Assembly: GCF_901873365.1 (NCBI RefSeq) | Contig: NZ_CABFLM010000046.1 | Location: 1-38,761, forward strand | Reading direction: 5' to 3' | Source of the DNA: an uncultured Aggregatibacter sp. | GTDB taxonomy: Bacteria > Pseudomonadota > Gammaproteobacteria > Enterobacterales > Pasteurellaceae | DNA length: 38,761 nucleotides | In this document: positions 24,463-33,375 of the stretch, piece by piece | Layout: each line of letters starts with the position of its first letter | Position numbering within the stretch: the stretch's first letter is position 1 | Translations under genes and position numbers: made by a program | The notes under the pieces: generated by a model | What the model saw: the letters and a program-made list of their open reading frames with translations, nothing else | Database searches by the model: none | What the model was told of the DNA's origin: nothing

Positions 24463-24490
24463 AAAAAACTCCCGATGGCGGGAGTTTTTT
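24463..24490 (-). terminator. Intrinsic terminator of frdABCD
   Basis: Perfect stem AAAAAACTCCCG/CGGGAGTTTTTT (24463-24474 with 24479-24490) with a 4-nt loop. It lies 16 bases past the frdD stop. It is symmetrical and may act on both strands. Confidence 0.93.
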
Positions 24491-24505
24491 ATTAAGGATG
24501 AGACA

Positions 24506-24850
24506 TTATAAGTTGAACACGGCAAATAGCACGATGACGCTATAAAGTGTCGCCAAGCCGTAGAAAATAAATCCGCCAGCCGGTACATGAACCTTAATAT
24601 CATGCATACCGTGATGAACGCGGTGTAACCCTCCCCACATTGGAAAAATGGTGAGAGCTAAAATAATTAATTTACCCAACCAATGATGTGCAAAGGCAAT
24701 GATATTCTCCGGACTAACGATACCGAAAGGCAATAGGAAGCCGAGAATAAGAATTAACACCGGGAAAGCCAAAGCACTTACCATGCCACCCGCACTGAAC
24801 ATTAACCAGACAGGTGGTTCGTTTGAACGTTTTGGATTTTGATTAACCAT
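24506..24850 (-). CDS. frdD: Fumarate reductase subunit D
   Basis: Small membrane anchor of quinol:fumarate reductase. The 114 residues form three hydrophobic helices. N-terminal PKRSNEPPVWLMFSAGGMVSA and the His-rich HRVHHGMHDIKVHVP between helices 2 and 3 are FrdD-typical. It follows frdC by 9 bases and is the last gene before the terminator. Confidence 0.97.
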   Translation of the reverse strand: MVNQNPKRSNEPPVWLMFSAGGMVSALAFPVLILILGFLLPFGIVSPENIIAFAHHWLGKLIILALTIFPMWGGLHRVHHGMHDIKVHVPAGGFIFYGLATLYSVIVLFAVFNL

Positions 24851-24859
24851 GACTTCCCC

Positions 24860-25252
24860 CTAGATAAAGACTAACACTAAAGCCAATACGGTAACGGCGA
24901 CAAATGCGCCACGTAAAGCATTTTTAATGAGTTTTGACGGCAAACCGGTGGTACCTGACATCACTTCGCCTGTCATATCAAATAATGTGACAGCATGGAG
25001 CAATAAAGCCGCTAATGAAATGATGTTAAGAATAACAACGATTGGATTTTGTAAGAATGGGATGAAATTCATCACAAATCCGTCCGCTTTGCCTAAACAA
25101 ATCACGCCATAAAGCAATACTAAGCTGAACCAAACCGTTGGCACCGCTGTGGCTTCACGTAGCATATAGAATTTGTAAAAATCCCAACTTTTCCACCAAG
25201 TCGGCGTAATTTCACGAACGTATTTTTTACGTTTACTTACTGTTGTAGTCAT
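24860..25252 (-). CDS. frdC: Fumarate reductase subunit C
   Basis: Membrane anchor that, with FrdD, binds menaquinol and holds FrdAB at the membrane. It has 130 residues and three helices. The N-terminal KYVREITPTWWKSWDFYKFYMLREATAVPT is the FrdC signature, carrying the conserved Glu and Arg near the quinol site. It starts 11 bases after frdB. Confidence 0.97.
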   Translation of the reverse strand: MTTTVSKRKKYVREITPTWWKSWDFYKFYMLREATAVPTVWFSLVLLYGVICLGKADGFVMNFIPFLQNPIVVILNIISLAALLLHAVTLFDMTGEVMSGTTGLPSKLIKNALRGAFVAVTVLALVLVFI

Positions 25253-25263
25253 AATCTTTCCCC

Positions 25264-26034
25264 TTACGCCTTCGGTTTAAGCATGGAAATGAGGTAATCT
25301 TTGGCGCTTTCTAATTTGCCTTGGTTAATGGCGGTGGCCGGGCCCACGTGTTTTGGACACACTTCGGAACAGGCACCTACGAAGGTACAAGACCAAACGC
25401 CATTTTCACCATTCATGATTTTCATCCGTTCTGCTTTACCATGATCGCGGTTATCTAAGTTATAACGATGACCTAAAGTTAATACGGCCGGGCCAACGAA
25501 TTCTGGGTTTAAACCGAATTGTGGGCAAGCGGCATAACATAAACCACAGTTGATACACATCGAGAATTGGCGGTATTTTTCCAATTGTGCCGGCGTTTGT
25601 TTAGTGCGACTTTTCGCTAATTCTTTAGACGGATGTGGTTTGCCGTCTAACTCAGGCGCTTGGTTGCCGATCACATAAGGTTTGATAGCTTCTAAGCTTT
25701 CGATGAAATGGCTTAAGTCCACGATTAAGTCGCGTTCAATCGGGAAGTTTGCTAGAGCTTCAATGCGCATATGACCACTGTAGTCACGCAAGAAGGTTTT
25801 ACATGCCAATTTTGGAATGTTATTTACCATCATGCCGCAAGAACCACAGATCGCCATACGGCATGACCAGCGATAAGAAAGTTCCGGTTCAAGCTTATCT
25901 TTAATGTAACCTAACGCATCAAGTAAGGATGTTTGGCTGTCATAAGGCACTTGATAAGTTTTCAAGTGTGGCTCTTTGTCAACTTCCGGATTGTAACGTA
26001 GAATTTCAACGTTCATGATTGATTGTTCGGCCAT
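25264..26034 (-). CDS. frdB: Fumarate reductase iron-sulfur subunit
   Basis: Electron-transfer subunit with 2Fe-2S, 4Fe-4S and 3Fe-4S clusters. It has 256 residues. The 2Fe-2S ligands are Cys58, 63, 66 and 78 (SCRMAICGSCG...KLAC). The second domain has CINCGLCYAACP and CTFVGACSEVCPKHV. I chose the start at 26034 (MAEQSIMNVEILRY). An in-frame start at 26109 would add 25 Lys/Arg-rich residues and run into frdA. The frdA stop lies 4 bases before this start. Confidence 0.97.
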   Translation of the reverse strand: MAEQSIMNVEILRYNPEVDKEPHLKTYQVPYDSQTSLLDALGYIKDKLEPELSYRWSCRMAICGSCGMMVNNIPKLACKTFLRDYSGHMRIEALANFPIERDLIVDLSHFIESLEAIKPYVIGNQAPELDGKPHPSKELAKSRTKQTPAQLEKYRQFSMCINCGLCYAACPQFGLNPEFVGPAVLTLGHRYNLDNRDHGKAERMKIMNGENGVWSCTFVGACSEVCPKHVGPATAINQGKLESAKDYLISMLKPKA

Positions 26035-26038
26035 ATAA

Positions 26039-27841
26039 TTACTCCTTACCCGCTTGTTCTTTTGCCTTCGCGGCGGCTTCTGCTGCTTCTGCTTCTGCAC
26101 CATAAACACGTTTTGCCGGTTGTGATTTAGTGATTTTCACTGGGCTGTATTCAATGCGTGGTGCACCGTTTTCGTTATAGAACGCCAATGTATGTTTCAA
26201 GTAGTTCACATCATCACGCTCAGTGTAATCCAAACGTTGGTGCGCACCACGAGACTCTTTACGTTCAATCGCAGAGTTCGCAATAGATTGTGCCACATCT
26301 AAAATGTACCCCAATTCAACGGTGTATAATAAGTTGGTATTAAATACGCTGGAACGGTCGGAAACATGAATACGTTTATAACGTTCTTTGAGTTCGGCAA
26401 TTTTATCAACGGCTTGTTGCATACTTTCTTGCGTACGATAGATGCCGCAGCCTTCTTCCATGGCTTGACCCATTTCATCACGAATTTCAGACCAAGATTC
26501 CGTGCCTTCTTGAGCGAATAAGTCATTTAAGCGTTTAACGACATCTTGCGCTTGTGCATCAATCGCATTTTGGTTGCCTGATTTGGCTTCGACGGCACGT
26601 TGCGCCGCATATTCACCGGCAACGCGACCTAACACCACTAATTCGGCTAAGGAGTTAGAACCTAAACGGTTCGCACCATGTAAACCGGAAGAAGCACATT
26701 CACCTACGGCAAATAAGCCTTTAATTCGGGTTTCGCTGTTGAAGTCCACTTCGATACCGCCCATGGTGTAGTGTACGACCGGACGCACAGGAATTGGCGC
26801 TTTCACCGGATCCACACCTTCATAGGCTTTCGCGAGTTCGCAAATGAATGGTAAACGTTCATGTAAATATTGTTCACCGAGATGACGTAAATCCAAATGC
26901 ACCACATCCACACCTTTGGCAGTTTTTAAGGTATTGCCTTTGCGCCATTCTTGCCAGAACGCTTGGGATACTTTATCGCGCGGGCCTAATTCCATGTATT
27001 TGTTTTGTGGTTTACCGATTGGCGTTTCCGGTCCCAAACCGTAGTCTTGTAAATAGCGATAGCCGTCTTTATTGACTAAAATACCACCCTCACCACGACA
27101 ACCTTCGGTCATTAAAATACCGGTATTCGGCAAGCCGGTTGGGTGATATTGCACGAATTCCATGTCGCGCAATGGCACACCATGGCGATACGCCATTGAT
27201 AAACCGTCTCCGGTTACAATGCCCCCATTCGTATTGAAACGGAAAGCGCGGCAACCACCACCTGTGGCGATCACAACAGCATTAGCATTAATTTGAACTA
27301 AAGAACCTTCCATCATGTTCATGGCAACCATACCGCGAGCATGACCATCATCCACTAAAATATCAAGAACGAAGTGTTCATCGAAACGTACAATTTGCGG
27401 GTATTGAATAGAAGTTTGGAAGAGCGTATGCAATAAGTGGAAACCGGTTTTATCGGCAGCGAACCAAGTCCGTTCGATTTTCATGCCACCGAAACGGCGT
27501 ACGTTTACGTCACCATCAGCCTTACGACTCCAAGGACATCCCCAACGTTCAAGCTGGGTCATTTCTACCGGTGAGTGCTCCACGAAATATTCGACAACGT
27601 CTTGTTCACAAAGCCAGTCACCACCTGCGACGGTGTCCTGAAAGTGTTTGTCATAAGAGTCTTCCTCTTTAATGACCGCCGCTGCCCCCCCTTCTGCCGC
27701 AACCGTGTGGCTACGCATTGGATAAACTTTTGAGACTAACGCAATTTTAAGGTTGGGATTAGCTTGCGCTGCAGCAATCGCCGCCCGTAAACCACCGCCA
27801 CCGGCGCCAACAATGGCGATATCAACATTCACAGTTTGCAC
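26039..27841 (-). CDS. frdA: Fumarate reductase flavoprotein subunit
   Basis: Catalytic subunit reducing fumarate to succinate, with covalent FAD. It has 600 residues. FAD-binding GAGGGGLRAAIAAAQ is at the N-terminus and the expected flavin-linked His45 is in MRSHTVAAEGG. VQYHPTGLP, RPVVHYTMGGIEVD and GLHGANRLGSNSLAE active-site stretches are intact. The C-terminal tail is Ala/Glu/Lys-rich (AEAEAAEAAAKAKEQ), which is common in the family. First gene of the operon; divergent from epmA as in E. coli. Confidence 0.99.
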   Translation of the reverse strand: MQTVNVDIAIVGAGGGGLRAAIAAAQANPNLKIALVSKVYPMRSHTVAAEGGAAAVIKEEDSYDKHFQDTVAGGDWLCEQDVVEYFVEHSPVEMTQLERWGCPWSRKADGDVNVRRFGGMKIERTWFAADKTGFHLLHTLFQTSIQYPQIVRFDEHFVLDILVDDGHARGMVAMNMMEGSLVQINANAVVIATGGGCRAFRFNTNGGIVTGDGLSMAYRHGVPLRDMEFVQYHPTGLPNTGILMTEGCRGEGGILVNKDGYRYLQDYGLGPETPIGKPQNKYMELGPRDKVSQAFWQEWRKGNTLKTAKGVDVVHLDLRHLGEQYLHERLPFICELAKAYEGVDPVKAPIPVRPVVHYTMGGIEVDFNSETRIKGLFAVGECASSGLHGANRLGSNSLAELVVLGRVAGEYAAQRAVEAKSGNQNAIDAQAQDVVKRLNDLFAQEGTESWSEIRDEMGQAMEEGCGIYRTQESMQQAVDKIAELKERYKRIHVSDRSSVFNTNLLYTVELGYILDVAQSIANSAIERKESRGAHQRLDYTERDDVNYLKHTLAFYNENGAPRIEYSPVKITKSQPAKRVYGAEAEAAEAAAKAKEQAGKE

Positions 27842-28165
27842 GATATTCCTCCAAGTAAAGAAATGACAATAATAAAAACACCAAATAGCTCTTTGGCGCT
27901 GTTAGGGTAAGGTCATTTTGCCATTATTTTTTATGATGAAAATCTTTTTTCTCAACTTTGTTACAATTTTGTGATCCACCTCAAAAAAGTTAACGCACGA
28001 CGCGAATTGTTCATCTTTTGTCTTTAAAATAACAAGTAATTAACAAAGATTTAACTAAAGACCAATAAAAGTGCGGTGAAAAAAGGATTCGTTTATGCAT
28101 TTTGATTCACTTGCTTTAAAATGCGCAATCACGCTTTCGCAATTATCTTTAATAAAGGGATACCG
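27842..28165. promoter_or_regulatory. Divergent frdA/epmA regulatory region with FNR-like site
   Basis: GTGATCCACCTCAA (27971-27984) matches 8 of 10 conserved FNR bases and lies 130 bases before frdA. It would sit near -41 if frd transcription starts around 27936, but no clear -10 is visible. An uptake signal is at 28069-28077. In E. coli the same divergent region is FNR-activated for frd; here this is inference. Confidence 0.5.
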
Positions 28166-29137
28166 ATGTTTGAACAAACTCAATGGCAACCTAGCGCCTC
28201 CATTAAAAATTTGCTAACTCGCGCAAAATTAATTGAAGAAATTCGCCGATTTTTTACCGATCGTGGTTTATTGGAAGTGGAAACGCCGGTGTTGAGCGAA
28301 TTTGGGGTGACCGATGTGCATCTCGCCACCTTCAGTACAGAATTTATTTCACCGTTTGGTGAGCAGTCAAAAACTCTGTGGCTTTCCACCAGCCCGGAAT
28401 ATCACATGAAACGCTTGCTGGCGGCAGGCAGCGGTCCGATATTTCAAATCGGCAAAGTGTTCCGCAATGAAGAGGCGGGCAATCGACACAACCCTGAATT
28501 TACCATGCTGGAATGGTATCGACCGCACTTTGATATGTATCGCTTAATTAATGAGGTGGATGATTTATTACAACAAATTTTGGAATGTCCGCCGGCAGAA
28601 AGCATGAGTTATCAATTTGCTTTCCAACAATATGTTGGCTTGGATCCGTTATCAGCTGATCTCTCCGAATTGGTGGAAAAAGCCCAAAAATACCAGTTAA
28701 TGGGCGCAGAAAATGAAAGTCGCGACACCTTGCTGCAATTTTTATTTAGTGCAGTCGTAGAGCCGCAAATTGGGCAGGAAGCGCCTGTCGTGGTGTATCA
28801 TTTTCCGGCAAGTCAGGCGGCTTTAGCGCAAATCAGTTCGGAAGATTTGCGCGTGGCAGAACGCTTTGAGTTTTACTATAAAGGATTGGAACTTGCTAAC
28901 GGTTTCCACGAATTGTCTGACGCGCGTGAACAATTAAGACGCTTTCAGCAAGATAATCTGCAACGAGAAAAAATGGGGTTACCTGTGCGCGCCATTGATA
29001 CGCGCTTATTATCCGCCTTGCAGGCAGGCATTCCGAATTGTTCCGGTGTTGCATTAGGTGTGGATCGCTTACTGATGATTGCCATGGGCGCAGAACACAT
29101 TAAAGAGGTGATCTCTTTTGCCATTGATAATGCCTAG
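28166..29137 (+). CDS. epmA: Elongation factor P--(R)-beta-lysine ligase
   Basis: Lysyl-tRNA-synthetase-like enzyme that attaches beta-lysine to elongation factor P. It has 323 residues (E. coli 325). Class II synthetase core: FRNEEAGNRHNPEFTMLEWYR (motif 2), LANGFHELSDAREQ, and GVALGVDRLLMIAMG (motif 3). It lacks the N-terminal tRNA anticodon-binding domain of LysS. I chose the start at 28166 (MFEQTQWQ) with AAAGGGA upstream. A longer start at 28121 is possible but atypical. One uptake signal lies within the gene at 28522. Confidence 0.97.
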   Translation: MFEQTQWQPSASIKNLLTRAKLIEEIRRFFTDRGLLEVETPVLSEFGVTDVHLATFSTEFISPFGEQSKTLWLSTSPEYHMKRLLAAGSGPIFQIGKVFRNEEAGNRHNPEFTMLEWYRPHFDMYRLINEVDDLLQQILECPPAESMSYQFAFQQYVGLDPLSADLSELVEKAQKYQLMGAENESRDTLLQFLFSAVVEPQIGQEAPVVVYHFPASQAALAQISSEDLRVAERFEFYYKGLELANGFHELSDAREQLRRFQQDNLQREKMGLPVRAIDTRLLSALQAGIPNCSGVALGVDRLLMIAMGAEHIKEVISFAIDNA

Positions 29138-29307
29138 CTTGATCATGCGTAAAAGTGCGGTCATTTTTCTGAGCGTTTATATGGCGCATACAAAATCGCT
29201 AGATTAATGAAACCGAAATCAGTACAATCGCACCCTTATTTTTTCTATTGTTTAAAATATAACCAAGAAATTTCGGTATCCGCCGTAATGTGTAATAACG
29301 AGGCTCC

Positions 29308-30462
29308 ATGTCAGAACAAACAGTATCAGTGCAAGCTGTTGCCGAACCGGCAAAAAAAGTCAATTTAATGAATTTAACTCGTGCGCAGATGCGTGAATTT
29401 TTTGCCGAATTAGGTGAAAAACCGTTCCGTGCCGATCAGTTGGTGAAATGGATTTACCATTTTGGTGAAGACAATTTCGACAATATGACCAATTTAAACA
29501 AAAAGTTACGGGAAAAATTAAAGTCCGTGGCAGAAATTAAAGCCCCAGAAGTGGCAGTGGAACAGCGTTCTGCCGATGGCACCATTAAATGGGCGATGCA
29601 GGTCGGCGATCAGCAAGTGGAAACCGTGTACATTCCGGAAGCAGATCGCGCCACGTTATGCGTTTCTTCACAGGTTGGTTGCGCATTGGCTTGTACTTTT
29701 TGTTCTACCGCGCAACAAGGCTTCAACCGTAATTTAACGGTGTCGGAAATTATTGGGCAAGTGTGGCGCGCATCGAAAATCATCGGCAATTTTGGGGTGA
29801 CAGGCGTTCGTCCGATTACCAATGTGGTGATGATGGGCATGGGTGAACCGTTGCTGAATGTAGCGAATGTAGTGCCGGCGATGGAAATTATGTTGGACGA
29901 TTTTGCCTACGGTTTATCCAAACGTCGCGTGACATTATCCACGTCCGGTGTTGTGCCGGCGCTTGATAATTTAAGCAAAATGATCGATGTGGCGTTGGCG
30001 ATTTCCTTGCATGCACCAAACGATGAATTGCGTGATGAAATCGTGCCACTAAACAAAAAATACAATATCAAAACCTTGATTGATTCGGTGAATCGCTATT
30101 TAAGCGTTTCCAACGCCAACCATGGCAAAGTGACCATCGAATATGTCATGTTGGATCATGTGAATGATCACGTGGAACACGCCCATCAATTAGCCGAAGT
30201 GTTAAAAAATACGCCATGTAAAATCAATTTGATTCCATGGAATCCGTTCCCGGAAGCCCCTTATGCGAAAAGCTCCAACACGCGTATTGACCGTTTCCAG
30301 AAAACCTTGATGGAATATGGTTTAACGGTGATTGTGCGCAAAACCCGTGGCGATGACATTGATGCCGCCTGCGGGCAATTAGCCGGCGATGTCATTGACC
30401 GCACCAAACGTACTGCACAGAAAAAACGTTTTGGCGAGGCGATTGCCGTTCAAGTTCAATGA
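29308..30462 (+). CDS. rlmN: Dual-specificity RNA methyltransferase RlmN
   Basis: Radical-SAM enzyme that forms m2A2503 in 23S rRNA and m2A37 in some tRNAs. It has 384 residues. The Fe-S motif is Cys125-x3-Cys129-x2-Cys132 (VGCALACTFCSTAQQG). The methyl-carrying cysteine is Cys355 in DIDAACGQLAG. MGMGEPLLN and the STSGVVPALD segment are also present. It starts the run rlmN-pilF-rodZ-ispG-hisS-yfgM; pilF follows after 25 bases. Confidence 0.98.
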   Translation: MSEQTVSVQAVAEPAKKVNLMNLTRAQMREFFAELGEKPFRADQLVKWIYHFGEDNFDNMTNLNKKLREKLKSVAEIKAPEVAVEQRSADGTIKWAMQVGDQQVETVYIPEADRATLCVSSQVGCALACTFCSTAQQGFNRNLTVSEIIGQVWRASKIIGNFGVTGVRPITNVVMMGMGEPLLNVANVVPAMEIMLDDFAYGLSKRRVTLSTSGVVPALDNLSKMIDVALAISLHAPNDELRDEIVPLNKKYNIKTLIDSVNRYLSVSNANHGKVTIEYVMLDHVNDHVEHAHQLAEVLKNTPCKINLIPWNPFPEAPYAKSSNTRIDRFQKTLMEYGLTVIVRKTRGDDIDAACGQLAGDVIDRTKRTAQKKRFGEAIAVQVQ

Positions 30463-30487
30463 GTTGATAAGTAAGAGAGGAAAAATT

Positions 30488-31042
30488 ATGCGCCCTATTC
30501 AGTTTATCTTTTACCGTTTTGCGATCTTTATTTTTCCTTTTTTACTTTCTGCCTGCGTCAGCCATTCCGATACATCCGATTTTGATAAACAAGCGGCGGC
30601 AAAAGCCCGTGTAGAACTGGCATTAGGTTATTTACAACAACAAAACGGCAGCCAAGCGAAATTAAATTTAGATAAAGCCCTTTCTTATGCCCCAAAATAC
30701 TCTTTGGTACACGCTGCGTTAGCCTATTTTTATCAACAACAAGGGGACGTGGAACACGCTAAACAAGCGTATTTAACAGCCATTAAATTGGATGATACAC
30801 AAGGGGATGTCTTAAATAATTTCGGTGCGTTTTTGTGTGCGCAAGGAGAATATCAGGCGGCCTATAAACAATTCACACAGGCATTAAATAGCCCGCAGTA
30901 TTATCACCAAGCCGACACTTACGAAAACTTGGCACTCTGCGCCTTATCCGCGAAAGATCAGAAAATTTACCAAGAAAATCTGACCGCACTTGAGAAGATC
31001 GCACCAGAACGTGCAAAGAAATTCGCTCAATTCACAAAATAG
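30488..31042 (+). CDS. pilF: Type IV pilus biogenesis/stability lipoprotein PilF/PilW
   Basis: Outer-membrane lipoprotein with TPR repeats; family members act as pilotins for the secretin and the Haemophilus homologue is needed for competence (family knowledge). It has 184 residues. The signal peptide ends in lipobox LLSAC (about residue 23), followed by about four TPR units (ALGYLQQQNGSQAKLNLDKA, HAALAYFYQQQGDVEHAKQA, and so on). I chose the start at 30488, with AGAGAGGA upstream. A longer frame from 30389 overlaps rlmN. One uptake signal lies near the end (30983). Confidence 0.92.
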   Translation: MRPIQFIFYRFAIFIFPFLLSACVSHSDTSDFDKQAAAKARVELALGYLQQQNGSQAKLNLDKALSYAPKYSLVHAALAYFYQQQGDVEHAKQAYLTAIKLDDTQGDVLNNFGAFLCAQGEYQAAYKQFTQALNSPQYYHQADTYENLALCALSAKDQKIYQENLTALEKIAPERAKKFAQFTK

Positions 31043-31258
31043 CCTGATAAATTACCGAAAAAGTGCGGTGAAATTTTCCCCTGTTTTTGTTACTTGTTCA
31101 TTTGTCTCTTTTCAAGCGTATTTTCTGCCTTCATTTTTTCGCCCAAAATGCTTAACAAATTCTCTCGTGGTGCAGAATCACGCTATATAACAGTTGCAAA
31201 AGACGCCTGACAACCTTAAACTTTACCCGTTAAATTTTAGTAAAAAAACCTTTCGTTT

Positions 31259-32236
31259 ATGAACACACAAGAATGCCAAACCGATTCACCTGAAATAACA
31301 CTCGGTGATCAATTTCGTATCGCGCGAGAAGCATTACACCTTTCTTTGGAAGAGGTCGCCGAAGCTATCGCATTACGCCCATCAATCTTAAAAAGTCTTG
31401 AAGAAAATCAATTTGTGAATGCAGCCATTCCGGCGACATTCATGCGAGGTTATGTGCGAAACTATGCTAAATTTTTACGCATTCCGGAATCTGAATGGAC
31501 AAATTTAGTACATTTTGGTCATGACCAAGAAAATGATTTAGGCAAAAATGCGAGAGCGACACATGCTGTCAATCAATACACATCACATCATCGTTGGGTC
31601 GGTTATTTAACTGCGTTGGTGGTGCTTGTCGTGATCGGCATGACAGGAATGTGGTGGTGGGAAAATCATCAGCATGCCAATGAAGAGCGCGATAATTTAG
31701 TCAACGCCTACACCCAAACCATGGCAACCACTTCAACGCCTGCTGCAGTATCCAATGACAAACCGCAAGATGCTACCGGTGTTATTACCGCAACAAGTTC
31801 TACTGCGGATAGCCCAGCAATAAGCGCCCCAGCAACGCCATCGGCGAATGAATCTGTTCGACCAGTGCCAACCAATGCATTACAAGCGGAAATGGATAAG
31901 ATCACCGGCACCAAACCGGCACCGACTGCAGAGACAACCACGGCGCAGCAACCGCAACAACAAAGTGCGGTAGAAAATTCAAGTGTTTCTGCAGCTGCAA
32001 CAAAAGATGCCTTATTCATTGAAGTTCTCGGCAATTGCTGGATCAGTGTGAAAGACAAGAACCGAAAAGTGTTAGTGCAAAAAGAATATAAGCAAGGCGA
32101 TGTCCTCAATTTCAGCGAAGGTGAACCTTATTCTTTGATTATCGGTGCGCCGGCAAATGTGAAAATTACATATAAAGGCGAAGCTTTCCCGTTAACAGTA
32201 GATGGGCGTGTCGCAAAATTTAAATTACCTCAATAA
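31259..32236 (+). CDS. rodZ: Cytoskeleton protein RodZ
   Basis: Bitopic membrane protein linking MreB to the elongasome and controlling rod shape. It has 325 residues. The N-terminal helix-turn-helix (GDQFRIAREALHLSLEEVAE...FMRGYVRNYAKFL, about 17-73) is followed by one membrane helix (about 114-136, LTALVVLVVIGMTGMWWW). A Thr/Ala/Gln/Pro-rich periplasmic linker (about 150-245) leads to a C-terminal DUF4115 beta domain. No clear Shine-Dalgarno precedes the ATG. An uptake signal lies inside the low-complexity linker (31963-31971). Overlapping ispG reading starts just before its stop. Confidence 0.95.
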   Translation: MNTQECQTDSPEITLGDQFRIAREALHLSLEEVAEAIALRPSILKSLEENQFVNAAIPATFMRGYVRNYAKFLRIPESEWTNLVHFGHDQENDLGKNARATHAVNQYTSHHRWVGYLTALVVLVVIGMTGMWWWENHQHANEERDNLVNAYTQTMATTSTPAAVSNDKPQDATGVITATSSTADSPAISAPATPSANESVRPVPTNALQAEMDKITGTKPAPTAETTTAQQPQQQSAVENSSVSAAATKDALFIEVLGNCWISVKDKNRKVLVQKEYKQGDVLNFSEGEPYSLIIGAPANVKITYKGEAFPLTVDGRVAKFKLPQ

Positions 32237-32246
32237 TGGGCGAACA

Positions 32247-33350
32247 ATGTTAGAAAAGCCAAAAATTCAGCGTAGAGAATCCACGAAAATTTATGTAGGA
32301 AATGTACCCATCGGTGGTGATGCACCGATTGCGGTGCAGTCTATGACCAACACAAGAACGACCGATGTTGAAGCCACGGTCGCGCAAATCAAATCGTTAG
32401 AGCGCGTGGGTGCCGATATTGTACGGGTGTCCGTGCCAACCATGGAAGCCGCGGAAGCGTTCAAATTAATTAAACAGCAAGTGAGCGTGCCATTGGTCGC
32501 TGATATTCATTTTGATTATCGCATTGCGCTGAAAGTCGCTGAATATGGTGTGGACTGCTTGCGTATCAATCCGGGTAATATCGGACGTGAAGATCGTATT
32601 CGCGCCGTAGTGGATTGCGCGAAAGATAAAAATATCCCCATTCGTATTGGGGTGAATGCCGGCTCACTGGAAAAAGACATTCAGGAAAAATACGGTGAAC
32701 CGACGCCACAGGCATTGTTGGAATCGGCATTGCGCCATGTTGAAATTTTAGATCGTTTGAACTTCGATCAATTTAAAGTGAGCGTTAAAGCCTCCGATGT
32801 GTATTTGGCGGTGGAATCCTATCGTTTACTAGCGAAAGCCATTAAACAGCCCTTGCATTTAGGCATTACTGAAGCCGGTGGTGCGCGTGCCGGTGCAGTG
32901 AAATCTGCCATCGGATTAGGGATGTTATTGGCTGAAGGGATCGGTGACACGTTGCGGGTGTCTTTAGCTGCGGATCCTGTAGAAGAAATCAAAGTGGGCT
33001 TTGATATTTTAAAATCACTCCGTATTCGTTCTCGTGGCATTAACTTTATTGCTTGCCCAACCTGCTCCCGTCAAGAATTTGATGTAATTGGCACCGTGAA
33101 TGCTCTCGAACAACGTTTAGAAGATATTATTACGCCGATGGATGTGTCAATTATCGGCTGTGTTGTCAATGGTCCGGGGGAAGCGTTGGTGTCTGATTTA
33201 GGTGTCACCGGCGGCAACAAGAAAAGCGGCTATTATCTTGACGGTGAGCGTCAGAAAGAACGTTTTGATAACGATGATTTGATTAATCAATTAGAAGCAA
33301 AAATCCGCGCCCGTGTTGCGCAGCAAGATCCTAAAAATCGTATTCTTTAA
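32247..33350 (+). CDS. ispG: 4-hydroxy-3-methylbut-2-en-1-yl diphosphate synthase
   Basis: Fe-S enzyme of the non-mevalonate isoprenoid pathway that converts MEcPP to HMBPP. It has 367 residues. An N-terminal TIM barrel (RRESTKIYVGNVPIGGDAPI, VADIHFDYRIAL) is followed by an Fe-S domain with CPTCSR and GCVVNGPGE cysteine motifs. I chose the start at 32247 (MLEKPKIQRR), 10 bases after the rodZ stop; a start at 32202 would overlap rodZ. Followed by hisS after 25 bases. Confidence 0.97.
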   Translation: MLEKPKIQRRESTKIYVGNVPIGGDAPIAVQSMTNTRTTDVEATVAQIKSLERVGADIVRVSVPTMEAAEAFKLIKQQVSVPLVADIHFDYRIALKVAEYGVDCLRINPGNIGREDRIRAVVDCAKDKNIPIRIGVNAGSLEKDIQEKYGEPTPQALLESALRHVEILDRLNFDQFKVSVKASDVYLAVESYRLLAKAIKQPLHLGITEAGGARAGAVKSAIGLGMLLAEGIGDTLRVSLAADPVEEIKVGFDILKSLRIRSRGINFIACPTCSRQEFDVIGTVNALEQRLEDIITPMDVSIIGCVVNGPGEALVSDLGVTGGNKKSGYYLDGERQKERFDNDDLINQLEAKIRARVAQQDPKNRIL

Positions 33351-33375
33351 TTTTTAATAAACACAGGAAGTTATT

